A stretch of 64,000 nt of DNA from Phycisphaerales bacterium (lineage in GTDB: Bacteria > Planctomycetota > Phycisphaerae > Phycisphaerales > UBA1924), in contig JAJDDD010000009.1 of NCBI GenBank assembly GCA_029260495.1, positions 370,266-434,265 on the forward strand. Reading direction: 5' to 3'. The notes under the pieces are model-generated. The model had not been told where the DNA came from and searched no databases. It saw only the letters and a program-made list of their open reading frames with translations. The position numbers were made by a program, and so were the translations under genes. Of this stretch, positions 26,043-34,712 are shown piece after piece (the first letter of the stretch is position 1; every line of letters begins with the position of its first letter).

Positions 26043-26894
26043 ATGCGAATCAAGTCGGACCAAGAGATTGCCGGAATGCGACGAGCGGGTCGAATTGCCG
26101 CTCGCGCGTTGGCAGCCGGTGTAGCCGCCTGTGAGGAGGGTATTCCCGCTCGGCAAATCGACCGAGAGGTCAGTCAGAGTTTCGGCGCTGATGGCGCTGA
26201 GGCGCTTTTTCTTGGGTATCGGCAGGGTGCTTCCCCGCCTTTCCCCGCTTCAACCTGCATTTCCGTCAATCATGAGGTGGTGCATGGTGTCCCCGGCGAC
26301 CGTCTGCTTGAGGCAGGCGATGTCGTCACGATTGATGTGGGTGTGCGGGCGCTCGATCCGGCGACGGGTCAGCGTTGGTGCGCTGACACCGCTACGACGG
26401 TGATCGTCGGCGGCGACAACCTGGTTTCCGCTTTGCTGGCCCCAAGCCTGGCTGAGCGGGAGCGGCTCGTGCGGGCGACCAAGGCGGCGCTTTCCCGAGC
26501 GATTGAAATGATCACGCCGGGCGTTGCGTGGTCCGAGGTCGCATCGGTGATGCACAGCGTCGCTGAGGCTGAGGGGCTGGGTGTCGTCCGCGATTATGTC
26601 GGCCATGGAATCGGTCGTGAGCTTCACGAGCCGCCCCGGGCGCCGGCTTTTCCTTCTCCGCTTCCGGGTGAACCGGGATCGTGGGTTGATTTCAAGCTCG
26701 CCGCGGGCATGGCGCTCGCGGTGGAGCCAATTTTCACGCTGGGCGTCCACAAAGCGCCGGGCGCGAATGTGACAGAGGTCTCCGTCAGAGACGATGGCTG
26801 GACCGTCGAGACAATCGATGGGTCGGTCGCGTGTCATGTGGAGCACACTGTCGCAGTGACAGAAGAGGGAGTGGAGGTTCTCACGCATGTGTGA
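26043..26894 (+). CDS. map: Methionine aminopeptidase, type I
   Basis: The 283-residue enzyme removes the initiator methionine from nascent proteins. The pita-bread fold and five metal ligands are visible: Asp in VVTIDVGV, Asp in CADTATT, His in [10 protein letters not shown], Glu in AVEPIFTLG and Glu in [11 protein letters not shown]. The substrate-site histidine lies in [14 protein letters not shown] start at the ATG at 26043 because [16 protein letters not shown] is the usual beginning; the frame also opens at 25917, overlapping the secY stop, which would add 42 unlike residues. adk, usually between secY and map, is absent. Confidence 0.92.
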   Translation: MRIKSDQEIAGMRRAGRIAARALAAGVAACEEGIPARQIDREVSQSFGADGAEALFLGYRQGASPPFPASTCISVNHEVVHGVPGDRLLEAGDVVTIDVGVRALDPATGQRWCADTATTVIVGGDNLVSALLAPSLAERERLVRATKAALSRAIEMITPGVAWSEVASVMHSVAEAEGLGVVRDYVGHGIGRELHEPPRAPAFPSPLPGEPGSWVDFKLAAGMALAVEPIFTLGVHKAPGANVTEVSVRDDGWTVETIDGSVACHVEHTVAVTEEGVEVLTHV

Positions 26895-26906
26895 CCTCGC
26901 CCCCGC

Positions 26907-26932
26907 AAGGAGGATTTAGGCGCGAAAGCGCC
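26907..26932 (+). promoter_or_regulatory. SD sequence separated from infA start by a GAAA hairpin
   Basis: A near-perfect Shine-Dalgarno AAGGAGG (26907-26913) lies 25 bases before the infA ATG, too far for normal use. Between them GGCGC-GAAA-GCGCC (26919-26932) forms a perfect 5-bp stem with a GNRA loop. If folded, the effective spacing falls to about 11 bases, so the hairpin may set the initiation rate of infA. Confidence 0.6.
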
Positions 26933-26938
26933 GCCAGG

Positions 26939-27157
26939 ATGCCAAAGCAGGATGATAAACTGACCATGGATGCCGAGGTGATTGATGCGCTGCCCAACGC
27001 GATGTTTCGCGTGAAGCTGCCCAACGAACACACCGTTATCGCCTATGTGTCCGGGAAGATGCGCAAGCACTATATTCGCATTCTCCCGGGTGACCGAGTG
27101 ACGGTTGAAATGAGCCCGTACGACCTAACCAAAGCCCGGATCACCTATCGACACTGA
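26939..27157 (+). CDS. infA: Translation initiation factor IF-1
   Basis: The 72-residue product has exactly the IF-1 length and OB-fold sequence: [45 protein letters not shown], ending [12 protein letters not shown]-1 occupies the 30S A site during initiation. The ATG at 26939 gives the family length; the frame is open upstream without similarity. It lies 44 bases after map with a hairpin-spaced SD. Confidence 0.97.
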   Translation: MPKQDDKLTMDAEVIDALPNAMFRVKLPNEHTVIAYVSGKMRKHYIRILPGDRVTVEMSPYDLTKARITYRH

Positions 27158-27223
27158 GGCAGGCAAGAAGAACAGGCGCCACGGGGCGCTCAGATAGATA
27201 TAGAAAAGCGAACGAGGCGAGTT

Positions 27224-27340
27224 ATGAAGGTGAGATCAAGCGTCAAGAGAATTTGCAACAGTTGCAAGATTGTCCGCCGCAAAGGCAAAGTGCGGGTGAT
27301 TTGCACAGCAGATCCCAAGCACAAGCAGGTGCAGGGTTGA
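27224..27340 (+). CDS. rpmJ: 50S ribosomal protein L36
   Basis: A 38-residue protein too short for most gene finders: it begins [20 protein letters not shown] and ends DPKHKQVQG. The zinc ligands C-x2-C, a third Cys and a final His (C10, C13, C26, H31 or close) are all present, so it is the zinc-binding form, unlike S14 in this genome. It sits between infA and rpsM as in most bacteria. Confidence 0.95.
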   Translation: MKVRSSVKRICNSCKIVRRKGKVRVICTADPKHKQVQG

Positions 27341-27396
27341 CATCGACAGCAGGACCGAACGTAGACCTCGTCTATTTCAAGTAAGGAGCCGGGACT

Positions 27397-27774
27397 ATGC
27401 CCCGCATTGCAGGCGTTGACATCCCCGATCGAAAAAAGATTCGATACGCGATTCGATACATCCACGGGATCGGCCCGAAGATTGCTGACGACATTCTCGC
27501 AGCGACAGGGATCCCGCCGGAAACCAAAGCCAATGAGCTGACTGATCAGCAAATCTCAGCGCTCAACGGCGCCATTGATGGTGAGTATCTCGTCGAAGGC
27601 GCCTTGCGCCGGCAGGTCGGGCAGAACATCGCCCGACTCCGAGATATCCGCTGTTATCGTGGCGATCGACACCGTCACGGCCTGCCTGTGCATGGCCAGC
27701 GCACTCGCTGCAACGCCCGCACCCGTAAGGGCCGCAAGAAGACTGTCGCCGGCAAGAAGGGCGTGAAGGGCTGA
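27397..27774 (+). CDS. rpsM: 30S ribosomal protein S13
   Basis: The 125-residue S13 has [38 protein letters not shown] and the C-terminal signature [25 protein letters not shown]. It contacts P-site tRNA and bridges to the 50S subunit. GGAG precedes the ATG by about 8 bases. Length is standard. Confidence 0.97.
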   Translation: MPRIAGVDIPDRKKIRYAIRYIHGIGPKIADDILAATGIPPETKANELTDQQISALNGAIDGEYLVEGALRRQVGQNIARLRDIRCYRGDRHRHGLPVHGQRTRCNARTRKGRKKTVAGKKGVKG

Positions 27775-27831
27775 TCCACCAACGCGCCCTGCGGTGAGTA
27801 ATCGCAGCGTCGCTATGAAAGACGAGCAGAT

Positions 27832-28209
27832 ATGGCTAAGAAAACCAAGAAAGTAAGAAAGAACGTCGTGCGCGGCGTCGCCCACATCAAAGCGACGTTT
27901 AACAACACGATTGTGACTGTCACCGACGCCAACGGCGAAACCGTTTGCTGGGATTCAGCCGGCACTATCGGCTTCAAAGGAGCTCGCAAAGCGACGCCCT
28001 TCGCCGCCACCCGCGCCGGTGAGGCGTGCGGCCAAAAGGCGCGCAAGATGGGCATGGTTGAGCTTGAAGTGAAAGTCAAGGGCGCCGGTCCGGGGCGTGA
28101 GTCGGCCATCACGGGCCTTTCCAGCACCGGCCTGCGCGTGACAGCGATTGAAGACCACACACCTGTGCCCCACAACGGGTGCAGGCCGCCCGGAAAGAGA
28201 CGAGTCTGA
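27832..28209 (+). CDS. rpsK: 30S ribosomal protein S11
   Basis: The 125-residue S11 has the core [50 protein letters not shown] and the ending [19 protein letters not shown], all diagnostic. It lies on the 30S platform near the E-site. A 150-base gap follows before rpoA, exactly where rpsD usually sits; I see no remnant of rpsD there. Confidence 0.97.
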   Translation: MAKKTKKVRKNVVRGVAHIKATFNNTIVTVTDANGETVCWDSAGTIGFKGARKATPFAATRAGEACGQKARKMGMVELEVKVKGAGPGRESAITGLSSTGLRVTAIEDHTPVPHNGCRPPGKRRV

Positions 28210-28359
28210 TCTGACTTAGAGATTAGACACTTCATGTTGTGCGGCGCACGAGAGAAGGCGCGGCGCAGGCGATTCAGCAGGCCTGTGTTCCGCCGCCGAT
28301 GACGGGCGCCGTGTCGTTCACTCGACAAACTGCTGAACTGAGCATTGGAGTAATGAATC

Positions 28360-29379
28360 ATGCGTATTCGCTGGCGCGGCCTTGAACTGCCGAGCAGAAT
28401 CACAAGAGACCCGAACTATCCAACCGACACCTTCGGTCGCTTTGTCATTGAGCCTTTCGAGCGAGGCTTCGGAACAACGGTTGGCAACAGCCTCCGCCGA
28501 ATCCTTCTTTCGAGCCTCGAAGGCGCTGCGATCACTGCGGTCAAGATCAAAGGCGCCGAGCATGAGTTCAGCGCTCTTCCCGGTGTGTATGAAGATGTTT
28601 CGGACATCATCCTGAACATCAAGCGTCTTGTTGTTCGCCTTGATGGTGATGTCAGCAAGACGATGCGCGTCGCCTGCTCCGGCCCTGGCGAGGTGACGGC
28701 TGACCTGATCGAAGCTGACACAGCGATCACGATTATCAATAAGGATCTTGTGCTCGCGACGCTGACGGAGCCCGTTGATTTTGAAGCGGAGTTCGTTGTC
28801 GAGAAGGGGCGCGGCTATGTGCCAGCCAGCGAGCAGTACGAGAATACTGAAGAGCAGGAAATCGGGCTGATTCCCATCGACGCGGTCTATTCGCCGGTGC
28901 AACGTGTGCGATATAAAACCGAGGACACGCGCGTCGGTCAGAAGACCAACTACGACAAGCTCATTCTCGATATCTGGTCCAACGGCACAACCAGCCCCGA
29001 GATGGCGCTGGTCGAGGCGGCCAAGATCCTGCGCAAGCATCTCAATCCATTCGTCCAGTACAGTGAAATCGGCGAGGAGCGAATCTCCGAAGAAGCCGCC
29101 GCGGCTGCGAGTGTTGATGAAGAGTTGATCCGCAAGTTGCAAATGCCCATCGGCGAGCTTGAGCTTTCCGTTCGCGCTTCCAACTGTCTGGAGTCTGCGC
29201 AGATCAACACTGTGGCGGATCTTGTCTCAAAGTCAGAGCCGGAGTTGCTCAAGGTGCGTTCATTCGGGAAAACATCGCTGCGCGAAGTGAAACGCAAGCT
29301 CACCGACATGCACCTGACACTAGGCGTCGCCCTCCCGGAAGGGTATACGTCTTCGGCGACAGCGATCGGAACGTATTAA
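28360..29379 (+). CDS. rpoA: RNA polymerase subunit alpha
   Basis: The 339-residue subunit has an N-terminal assembly domain with FVIEPFERGFGTTVGNSLRRILLSS and the C-terminal domain with two helix-hairpin-helix motifs: LELSVRASNCLESAQINTVADLV and VRSFGKTSLREVKRKL. The latter binds UP elements and activators. Length and architecture are standard. rplQ follows after 109 bases. Confidence 0.97.
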   Translation: MRIRWRGLELPSRITRDPNYPTDTFGRFVIEPFERGFGTTVGNSLRRILLSSLEGAAITAVKIKGAEHEFSALPGVYEDVSDIILNIKRLVVRLDGDVSKTMRVACSGPGEVTADLIEADTAITIINKDLVLATLTEPVDFEAEFVVEKGRGYVPASEQYENTEEQEIGLIPIDAVYSPVQRVRYKTEDTRVGQKTNYDKLILDIWSNGTTSPEMALVEAAKILRKHLNPFVQYSEIGEERISEEAAAAASVDEELIRKLQMPIGELELSVRASNCLESAQINTVADLVSKSEPELLKVRSFGKTSLREVKRKLTDMHLTLGVALPEGYTSSATAIGTY

Positions 29380-29488
29380 TCGGTTTTTTCAGTGTTAAAT
29401 GAGTTGCGGCATTCGCCGTCTTGAAGATAGAGAACAGGCTGCCTCGCCCTAAAAAATCACGAGGCAAGCCCACCCGGAGCAATTAGTC

Positions 29489-30157
29489 ATGCGACACCGC
29501 AAGGCAGGCTACAAACTCGGGCGCACTACGGCCCACAGAACCTCGACGCTGCGCAACCTCGCCGCCGGGCTCTTTGAGCACGGGCAGATCACAACGACTG
29601 TTCCGCGCGCCAAGGCGGTCCAGCCATTCGTCGAGAAGATCATCACACTTGCAAAACGCGGCGATCTACACGCCCGGCGCAATGTCATCGCCAAGCTCGG
29701 CGGCGACCGCACCGCCTTTGAATGGGTTGCGCTCCCGCCCAATGCCACCGAGAGTGAGAAGAAGGGTCGAGCAAAGGCCGTTAATGGCGCTTCGGACTAC
29801 TTCGATCTTCCCGATGAGTCACAAGTCAAGCGCAACCGTTATGGCGATCTTGTCAAAGCTCCGCGTCTTGTGCGCCATATCTTCGAAAATGTCGCGCCAC
29901 GCTATACCGATCGCGCCGGGGGGTACACGCGCATCGTTCGTATTGGCAAGTGTCGGCTCGGCGATGGTGGTGATCTTTGTGTTCTTCAGCTTGTGGGCAA
30001 CGAGGAAGGCCCAGAGATCGGCGGACGCAAAAGTGTGCGCCGGCAAATCGCGGATCGCCGCACCGCCTTTGCCAAAGGGCTCCTGAAGGGCTCCGACAAG
30101 AGCAAGAAGAAAGCAGAGCCCGTCGCCGACGACTCGGGCGACTCAACCGAGGATTGA
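29489..30157 (+). CDS. rplQ: 50S ribosomal protein L17 with insertion and tail
   Basis: The first 70 residues are standard L17 (MRHRKAGYKLGRTTAHR, LFEHGQITTTVPRAKAV). The family's next block, here VRHIFENVAPRYTDRAGGYTRIVRIG, is delayed by about 45 residues of unrelated sequence (roughly 76-125). A tail of about 50 residues, Lys-rich then acidic, is added after LVGNEE. Total length is 222 against about 120. The final gene of the superoperon; an intrinsic terminator follows 29 bases after the stop. Confidence 0.95.
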   Translation: MRHRKAGYKLGRTTAHRTSTLRNLAAGLFEHGQITTTVPRAKAVQPFVEKIITLAKRGDLHARRNVIAKLGGDRTAFEWVALPPNATESEKKGRAKAVNGASDYFDLPDESQVKRNRYGDLVKAPRLVRHIFENVAPRYTDRAGGYTRIVRIGKCRLGDGGDLCVLQLVGNEEGPEIGGRKSVRRQIADRRTAFAKGLLKGSDKSKKKAEPVADDSGDSTED

Positions 30158-30186
30158 ATCGACTCGCTATTTTCCAGGACTATTTG

Positions 30187-30214
30187 CGCCCCGGCTTATC
30201 CCGGGGCGTTTTTT
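30187..30214 (+). terminator. Intrinsic terminator of the ribosomal superoperon
   Basis: A perfect 8-bp GC-rich stem (CGCCCCGG with CCGGGGCG) around a 6-base loop CTTATC is followed at once by six T residues. This is the strongest terminator in the window and ends the operon after rplQ. Confidence 0.92.
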
Positions 30215-30281
30215 CTTGGGCGCCCTCCGGCCGCGCCGATCTCACACTCAGCAGCCCACATTCGGTAGATTGTCACCTTCC

Positions 30282-31292
30282 ATGCTCGCACAACTTCAAG
30301 ACATCCAGGATCAGGGCCTCGTCGCGCTCGGCCAAGCCACTGACGCATCCGCGTTGGAGCAGTGGCGCATCGAGTATCTCGGCGCCAAGGGCAAACTCCG
30401 CGCTTGCATGGCTGGGCTTAAGGATGTCCCGCGCGACGAGAAACCCGCTGTCGGTAAACGTCTTAATGAACTCAAGACGGCGCTCGAGGCAGCATTCGAA
30501 GAAAAGCAGTCGTCAGCCGGCGGAGCAGCCAAGCCCGCCGGTCCCATGCTCGATCTCACTGAGCCGGGCATCCACCCGGGCATCGGCCGGCGTCATGTCA
30601 TCACCCGCGTCCGCGAGGAGCTGTGTGAAGTCTTCGCGCGCATGGGCTTTGAGGTCGCGACGGGCCCGGAGCTCGAAGACGACGAACACAATTTCAGCAA
30701 ACTCAACATCCCCGCAGACCATCCCGCTCGCGAGCCCATCGACAATTTCTACGTCGAAGAACCCAATCACGGGGCGGCGCCTCGTATGCTGCGCTCCCAG
30801 ACCAGCACAGTGCAAATCCGCGTGATGGAGACGCGCGAGCCACCGGTGAAGATTGTCTCGCCCGGCCGCGTCTATCGTCCTGACACGGTTGACGCGACGC
30901 ATTGCTTCATGTTTCACCAGATCGAAGGGCTCTATGTTGACCGCAATGTCACGATGGCGGATCTCAAGACTACACTTTTCCAATTCGCCCGCGCCTATTT
31001 CGGCACCGATGCAGAGATTCGCCTCGTCCCCAGCTACTTCCCCTTCACCGAGCCCAGCGCCGAGTTCTACATGAAGATTCGCCTCCGGCCCGATCAACCT
31101 GCACGCTGGATAGAGCTCGGCGGGTGCGGCATGGTTGATCCCGCTGTGCTGGAAGGCGTTGGCTGGGATCCCGAAGAATGGACGGGCTTCGCGTTCGGCT
31201 TCGGCATCGAGCGCATCGCCATGGGCAAGTACAGCATCCCTGACATTCGCATGCTCTTCGAGAACGACGTGCGATTCCTGCAACAGCTCTAA
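30282..31292 (+). CDS. pheS: Phenylalanine-tRNA ligase alpha subunit
   Basis: The 336-residue alpha subunit charges tRNA-Phe together with PheT. It has the N-terminal coiled coil (1-90) for tRNA binding and the class II core: HPGIGRRHVITRVREEL, motif 2 SPGRVYRPDTVDATHCFMFHQIEGL and motif 3 GFGIERIAMGKYSIPDIR. The ATG at 30282 was chosen at the natural start of the coiled coil; the frame is open 22 codons upstream across the terminator. pheT, normally the next gene, is not present; a membrane protein follows. Confidence 0.95.
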   Translation: MLAQLQDIQDQGLVALGQATDASALEQWRIEYLGAKGKLRACMAGLKDVPRDEKPAVGKRLNELKTALEAAFEEKQSSAGGAAKPAGPMLDLTEPGIHPGIGRRHVITRVREELCEVFARMGFEVATGPELEDDEHNFSKLNIPADHPAREPIDNFYVEEPNHGAAPRMLRSQTSTVQIRVMETREPPVKIVSPGRVYRPDTVDATHCFMFHQIEGLYVDRNVTMADLKTTLFQFARAYFGTDAEIRLVPSYFPFTEPSAEFYMKIRLRPDQPARWIELGGCGMVDPAVLEGVGWDPEEWTGFAFGFGIERIAMGKYSIPDIRMLFENDVRFLQQL

Positions 31293-31314
31293 CGAATCGT
31301 GGAGACAGACAAGC

Positions 31315-31959
31315 ATGGCTGATGAGCAACCGCCAAACATGGACCCGAGCGAATCCGCCCGCCACGATGATGATGTCTTCGTCGCCCCGCCTCTCTCTGG
31401 GGATGATCTTGATGATCTCGCCGACCCTCCCGGCTGGCCCAAGGTGGTCGGGACGATCAGCATTGTCTTGGGGGCAGTGTCTCTAACATGCGGTGGTTGC
31501 AGCCTTATTATGAGCGCATTGCAAGGATATATGTTTCAGATGGCGGGGATGGATCCAACTCAGATACCGCCAACAACAAGCACGGTTCAATGGGTGGCGG
31601 GTGGCATCGGCATTGCTTGGACGATTTTGCTCATTATCGCGGGCATTATGCTTCTCAATCGAAATCAGGTGTCACGCATGCTGTTCCTTGTATACGCGGT
31701 TGGTTCTTTTGTTTTGCTGCTTTGGAGCATCAAGATTCAACTTGACATGGCAGCTGTAATAGCGCAATGGGTGCAGGACAATCCCGACACCGATTTTGCT
31801 AAAACTCAGCAGGGGCCGTTCGCGAAAATAGGCCCTCTGATTGGCGTAATCTTCACGATTATACTCGGGGGGCCGTGGCCACTTTTCTGCCTCATCTGGT
31901 TTGGCTTCATCAAACGCGAGCCCGACGACATGACTGGCGGCCTCGAACCCGCCGCATAA
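31315..31959 (+). CDS. Membrane protein of unknown function
   Basis: I do not recognise the family. The 214-residue product begins with about 40 acidic, proline-rich cytosolic residues, followed by four hydrophobic segments (about 45-68, 92-115, 122-142, 175-200) that should span the membrane. The second hydrophobic segment ends in an N-R-N-Q loop. GGAG lies 12 bases before the ATG at 31315. It is 22 bases downstream of pheS and may be cotranscribed, but nothing links the functions. Confidence 0.7.
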   Translation: MADEQPPNMDPSESARHDDDVFVAPPLSGDDLDDLADPPGWPKVVGTISIVLGAVSLTCGGCSLIMSALQGYMFQMAGMDPTQIPPTTSTVQWVAGGIGIAWTILLIIAGIMLLNRNQVSRMLFLVYAVGSFVLLLWSIKIQLDMAAVIAQWVQDNPDTDFAKTQQGPFAKIGPLIGVIFTIILGGPWPLFCLIWFGFIKREPDDMTGGLEPAA

Positions 31960-32027
31960 TCATCTGAGCGACATTAAGTGCTTTCAATAGTGCTGATGCT
32001 GGCGCTGAGGCAAAGAAGGCCCGCCGA

Positions 32028-32627
32028 TCACCGCGTCTCAGCTAAACGGGCGTCGAGGCCCGCACGAATATGCGGCCATTCCTCTTCGAGGATTGAATAG
32101 AAGACCGAATCGCGCCGGTGGCCATCATGCATAAGCATGTCCTGTCGGTGAATGCCTTCCTCCACTGCGCCGAGCTTGAGGATCGCAGCTCTGCTCTGTT
32201 TATTGCGGAAATCCGTTCGGAGTTGCACACGGATTGCGCCTTTTTCCTGGAAAGCGTGCTCGAGCATCAGCCGCTTCATTGCGGGGTTGATGCGCGTCCC
32301 CCTGGCCGACGGGCCGAGCCAGGTCCAGCCGATTTCGAGGCTTCGGTTTGCTGGAGCAATAGAAAGGTATGTGGTCATCCCTATTGGACAATCACTTCTC
32401 CGATCGATCACACAAAATGGAACCGTGAGCGCCGGGCCCAGCAAAAACTCAATGTACTCAGCAAATCCCCGCTCGTTCCAAGGTGTCGGAACTCGTGAGA
32501 AGTACCGAAACGTTTCAGCCGAAACAGCGGCGTTGCACAGTTCGGCCGCGTAATCAATTGAGAGTGGCTCGAGGCGAACAATATTCGACTCCAGAGTGAC
32601 TGGTGTAATCCATTCGATTTGGTTCAT
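32028..32627 (-). CDS. GNAT-family N-acetyltransferase (RimJ/RimL type)
   Basis: The 199-residue protein follows the RimJ/RimL pattern: LESNIVRLEPLSIDYAAELC at the start, the central LEIGWTWLGPSARGTRINPAMKRLMLEHAF with a modified acetyl-CoA loop (Q/RxxGxG/A), and RVQLRTDFRNKQSRAAILKLGAVEEG. Relatives acetylate N-terminal or small-molecule amines using acetyl-CoA. The ATG at 32627 marks where similarity begins; the frame continues far upstream into the next gene without meaning. Substrate unknown. Confidence 0.82.
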   Translation of the reverse strand: MNQIEWITPVTLESNIVRLEPLSIDYAAELCNAAVSAETFRYFSRVPTPWNERGFAEYIEFLLGPALTVPFCVIDRRSDCPIGMTTYLSIAPANRSLEIGWTWLGPSARGTRINPAMKRLMLEHAFQEKGAIRVQLRTDFRNKQSRAAILKLGAVEEGIHRQDMLMHDGHRRDSVFYSILEEEWPHIRAGLDARLAETR

Positions 32628-32691
32628 TTGATAGCGCGCTATTTCGGGAGCAGTGATGTGGCTACCAACGTAGCTCCAGTGGCTGAACTCT

Positions 32692-33864
32692 TCACGCCGG
32701 CCTCGGCCAGTCTTTATTGAGAAAGAGACCGTCCTTGTAGAAGACTTCGCCGTCAGCTTCGATGGTTCCGCCGGGGGAGTTTGGACGAGGGCGCATGTCG
32801 CAGACCATGTCCCAGTGAAGAGCGGACTCATTGCTGTTTCCGGTTTCCGGGTAGCCGGCGCCGACGGCGGCGTGGAAGGTGCCGCCGATCTTTTCATCGA
32901 AGAGTGTATTGCGTGTGAACTCCTGGATTTCATAGTTTGTGCCGATGGCGATCTCGCCTAGATTGCGGGCGCCATCATCCTGATCGAGCATTTCAATAAG
33001 AAAATCTTCGCCTTTGGCGGCGCCGGCTTCCACAACGCGTCCCCCTTTGAAAACAAGGCGAATGCCACCTACCTCACGGCCGTTATAGACAGCGGGATAG
33101 TTGTAGTTAACAACGCCGTCAACGCCTTGCGGGCCGGTGAAAACTTCGCCATCGGGGAAGTTGTTGTCGCCGAAACAGTTAATCCATTTGGCGCCATCAA
33201 TGCTGACGGTGAGGTCGGTCGCTCCGCCCGCTGCGGAGGTTTCTGTTGACCCGTCAGGGCCCGGGCGTCGGAATCGGAGTGTCTTCTTTTGATCGAGCCA
33301 GTCACGGACGCGCTGCTGGCGCTCGCGGATGTTTTCCCACGCTCCGACAGGGTTATCGAGATGGAGCAGACCGGCGCGAAAAACAAAGTCTTGGTATTGC
33401 GCGAGGCTCATTTCAGCGTCCTGAGCCGCGGCCTGGGTTGGGTATTGTGTAAGCACCCAGCGGAGGTCGCCGGAAGCAGCGCGCTTCATAAACGTGTTGA
33501 AGTAGGGTTTGCGCGCCTGCGAGGCGATGGCCTGGCGTTTGGGATCGATGCGCGACAAACTGCGCGTGTTGGTGTCGTCGATGAGGCGGATCATGCAGTC
33601 GGCGGTTTCGACTTCGTGCGCTGCGATGGGGGAGGTGAAGCGGAGCTGCTCTTCGGTGGCGTTTTCGGAGAAGGTGTCGATGAGGTCGTGGGAGCGGACT
33701 GTCCAGTAGGGGTGGCCGCCGGCTTCAAGGACGTGCTCAAAGACGGCGTGGATGAGGGGGAGGGCGATGGGGTCGCCGTGAATACCGACGACGTCGCCTT
33801 GTTTGACACGTGTGGAGAAGCGAACGAGGACGTCAGCAAGTTTGTCGAGGCGAGGGTCGCGCAT
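32692..33864 (-). CDS. M29-family metalloaminopeptidase
   Basis: The 390-residue protein matches thermophilic aminopeptidase AmpS/AP-T. The N-terminal domain starts DPRLDKLADVLVRFSTRVKQGD, typical for the family. Metal ligands are in the C-terminal half: Glu in FPDGEVFTGP, Glu in the NYEIQEFTRN region, His in IGGTFHAAVGAG, and His/Asp in NESALHWDMVCDM. It should cleave single residues from peptide N-termini in the cytoplasm. The ATG at 33864 is used; 25 extra upstream codons lack similarity. Confidence 0.88.
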   Translation of the reverse strand: MRDPRLDKLADVLVRFSTRVKQGDVVGIHGDPIALPLIHAVFEHVLEAGGHPYWTVRSHDLIDTFSENATEEQLRFTSPIAAHEVETADCMIRLIDDTNTRSLSRIDPKRQAIASQARKPYFNTFMKRAASGDLRWVLTQYPTQAAAQDAEMSLAQYQDFVFRAGLLHLDNPVGAWENIRERQQRVRDWLDQKKTLRFRRPGPDGSTETSAAGGATDLTVSIDGAKWINCFGDNNFPDGEVFTGPQGVDGVVNYNYPAVYNGREVGGIRLVFKGGRVVEAGAAKGEDFLIEMLDQDDGARNLGEIAIGTNYEIQEFTRNTLFDEKIGGTFHAAVGAGYPETGNSNESALHWDMVCDMRPRPNSPGGTIEADGEVFYKDGLFLNKDWPRPA

Positions 33865-33949
33865 GGTCGGTGCTTTCGTTGTGTGGTTTTGGATAAAGCT
33901 GCTGGTCAAGAGTTTTCTATTATGAGGTGGAGAAACCATCCTGTACTTA

Positions 33950-34663
33950 TTAGTTGATTATTGGTCGATATGCTACGCGCAGGCTGGCGGCTTGTTGAGT
34001 TGATATGAAAAGTTCCAAATGTCCGCGAGGGTCTGATTCGAAAATCATGTTGCTCGATGCAATGACGCCTACGTTCCTTGACGCAGGCTCCGTGGTGTCA
34101 AGCAAACTCAATGAGGACTTGCAGTTGCTGGCGTCAATCTCGTGTGTCGCTGTGATTTGAGAGTCTTTAACACTCCAGTCTTTGCGAACATCAATCAGAA
34201 CACGGCTGACGATCATGACATCCACGTCGAACTGATCAACGCTGTACACTTCTGCCAGCTTCACGTCATCAAGCTCAAACCGATCAGCGCCCGATGAAAA
34301 CTCCACAGAGCGCACCATCAACACGCCTCCACGAAGTTCTGCTGTGGCGGCAGGTGTGCCGAGGAGAGATCTGGGAGACATACCACTGGGCATATCATCA
34401 GGTATTGGGCTCGAGATGAAGACCGCGAGGAGCGCCGGCGTTTCCTGGCCCTCCCATTTCACAACGGCCTGGGTTCTACCGTTGTCAGTGCGAGAAAATG
34501 TGATTGCGAGTGGCACAGGCTGATCGACATCGCTGGCGGTTGTCCACGTCTGACATCCTCCGAACGAGGTCAGGCCGCACAACAAGATCGCCAGCAAAAC
34601 GCACTGGGGAACGCGAGATAACTGTCTTGCATGCGCGCCAAGAGCAATCGTTTTTGGCAACAT
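33950..34663 (-). CDS. Lipoprotein of unknown function
   Basis: I do not recognise the family. The 237-residue product has a long hydrophobic N-terminus (VLLAILLCGLTSFGGC) ending in a lipobox with the cysteine near residue 37. The mature part is polar and beta-rich with no known motif. The ATG at 34663 gives a sensible lipoprotein signal; the frame opens 31 codons earlier. It is 49 bases after lipB on the same strand. Confidence 0.68.
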   Translation of the reverse strand: MLPKTIALGAHARQLSRVPQCVLLAILLCGLTSFGGCQTWTTASDVDQPVPLAITFSRTDNGRTQAVVKWEGQETPALLAVFISSPIPDDMPSGMSPRSLLGTPAATAELRGGVLMVRSVEFSSGADRFELDDVKLAEVYSVDQFDVDVMIVSRVLIDVRKDWSVKDSQITATHEIDASNCKSSLSLLDTTEPASRNVGVIASSNMIFESDPRGHLELFISTQQAASLRVAYRPIIN

Positions 34664-34712
34664 CCATATGAGCCTTATTTTGTGTGAATTGCGGAATACA
34701 CAGAATGCATAT

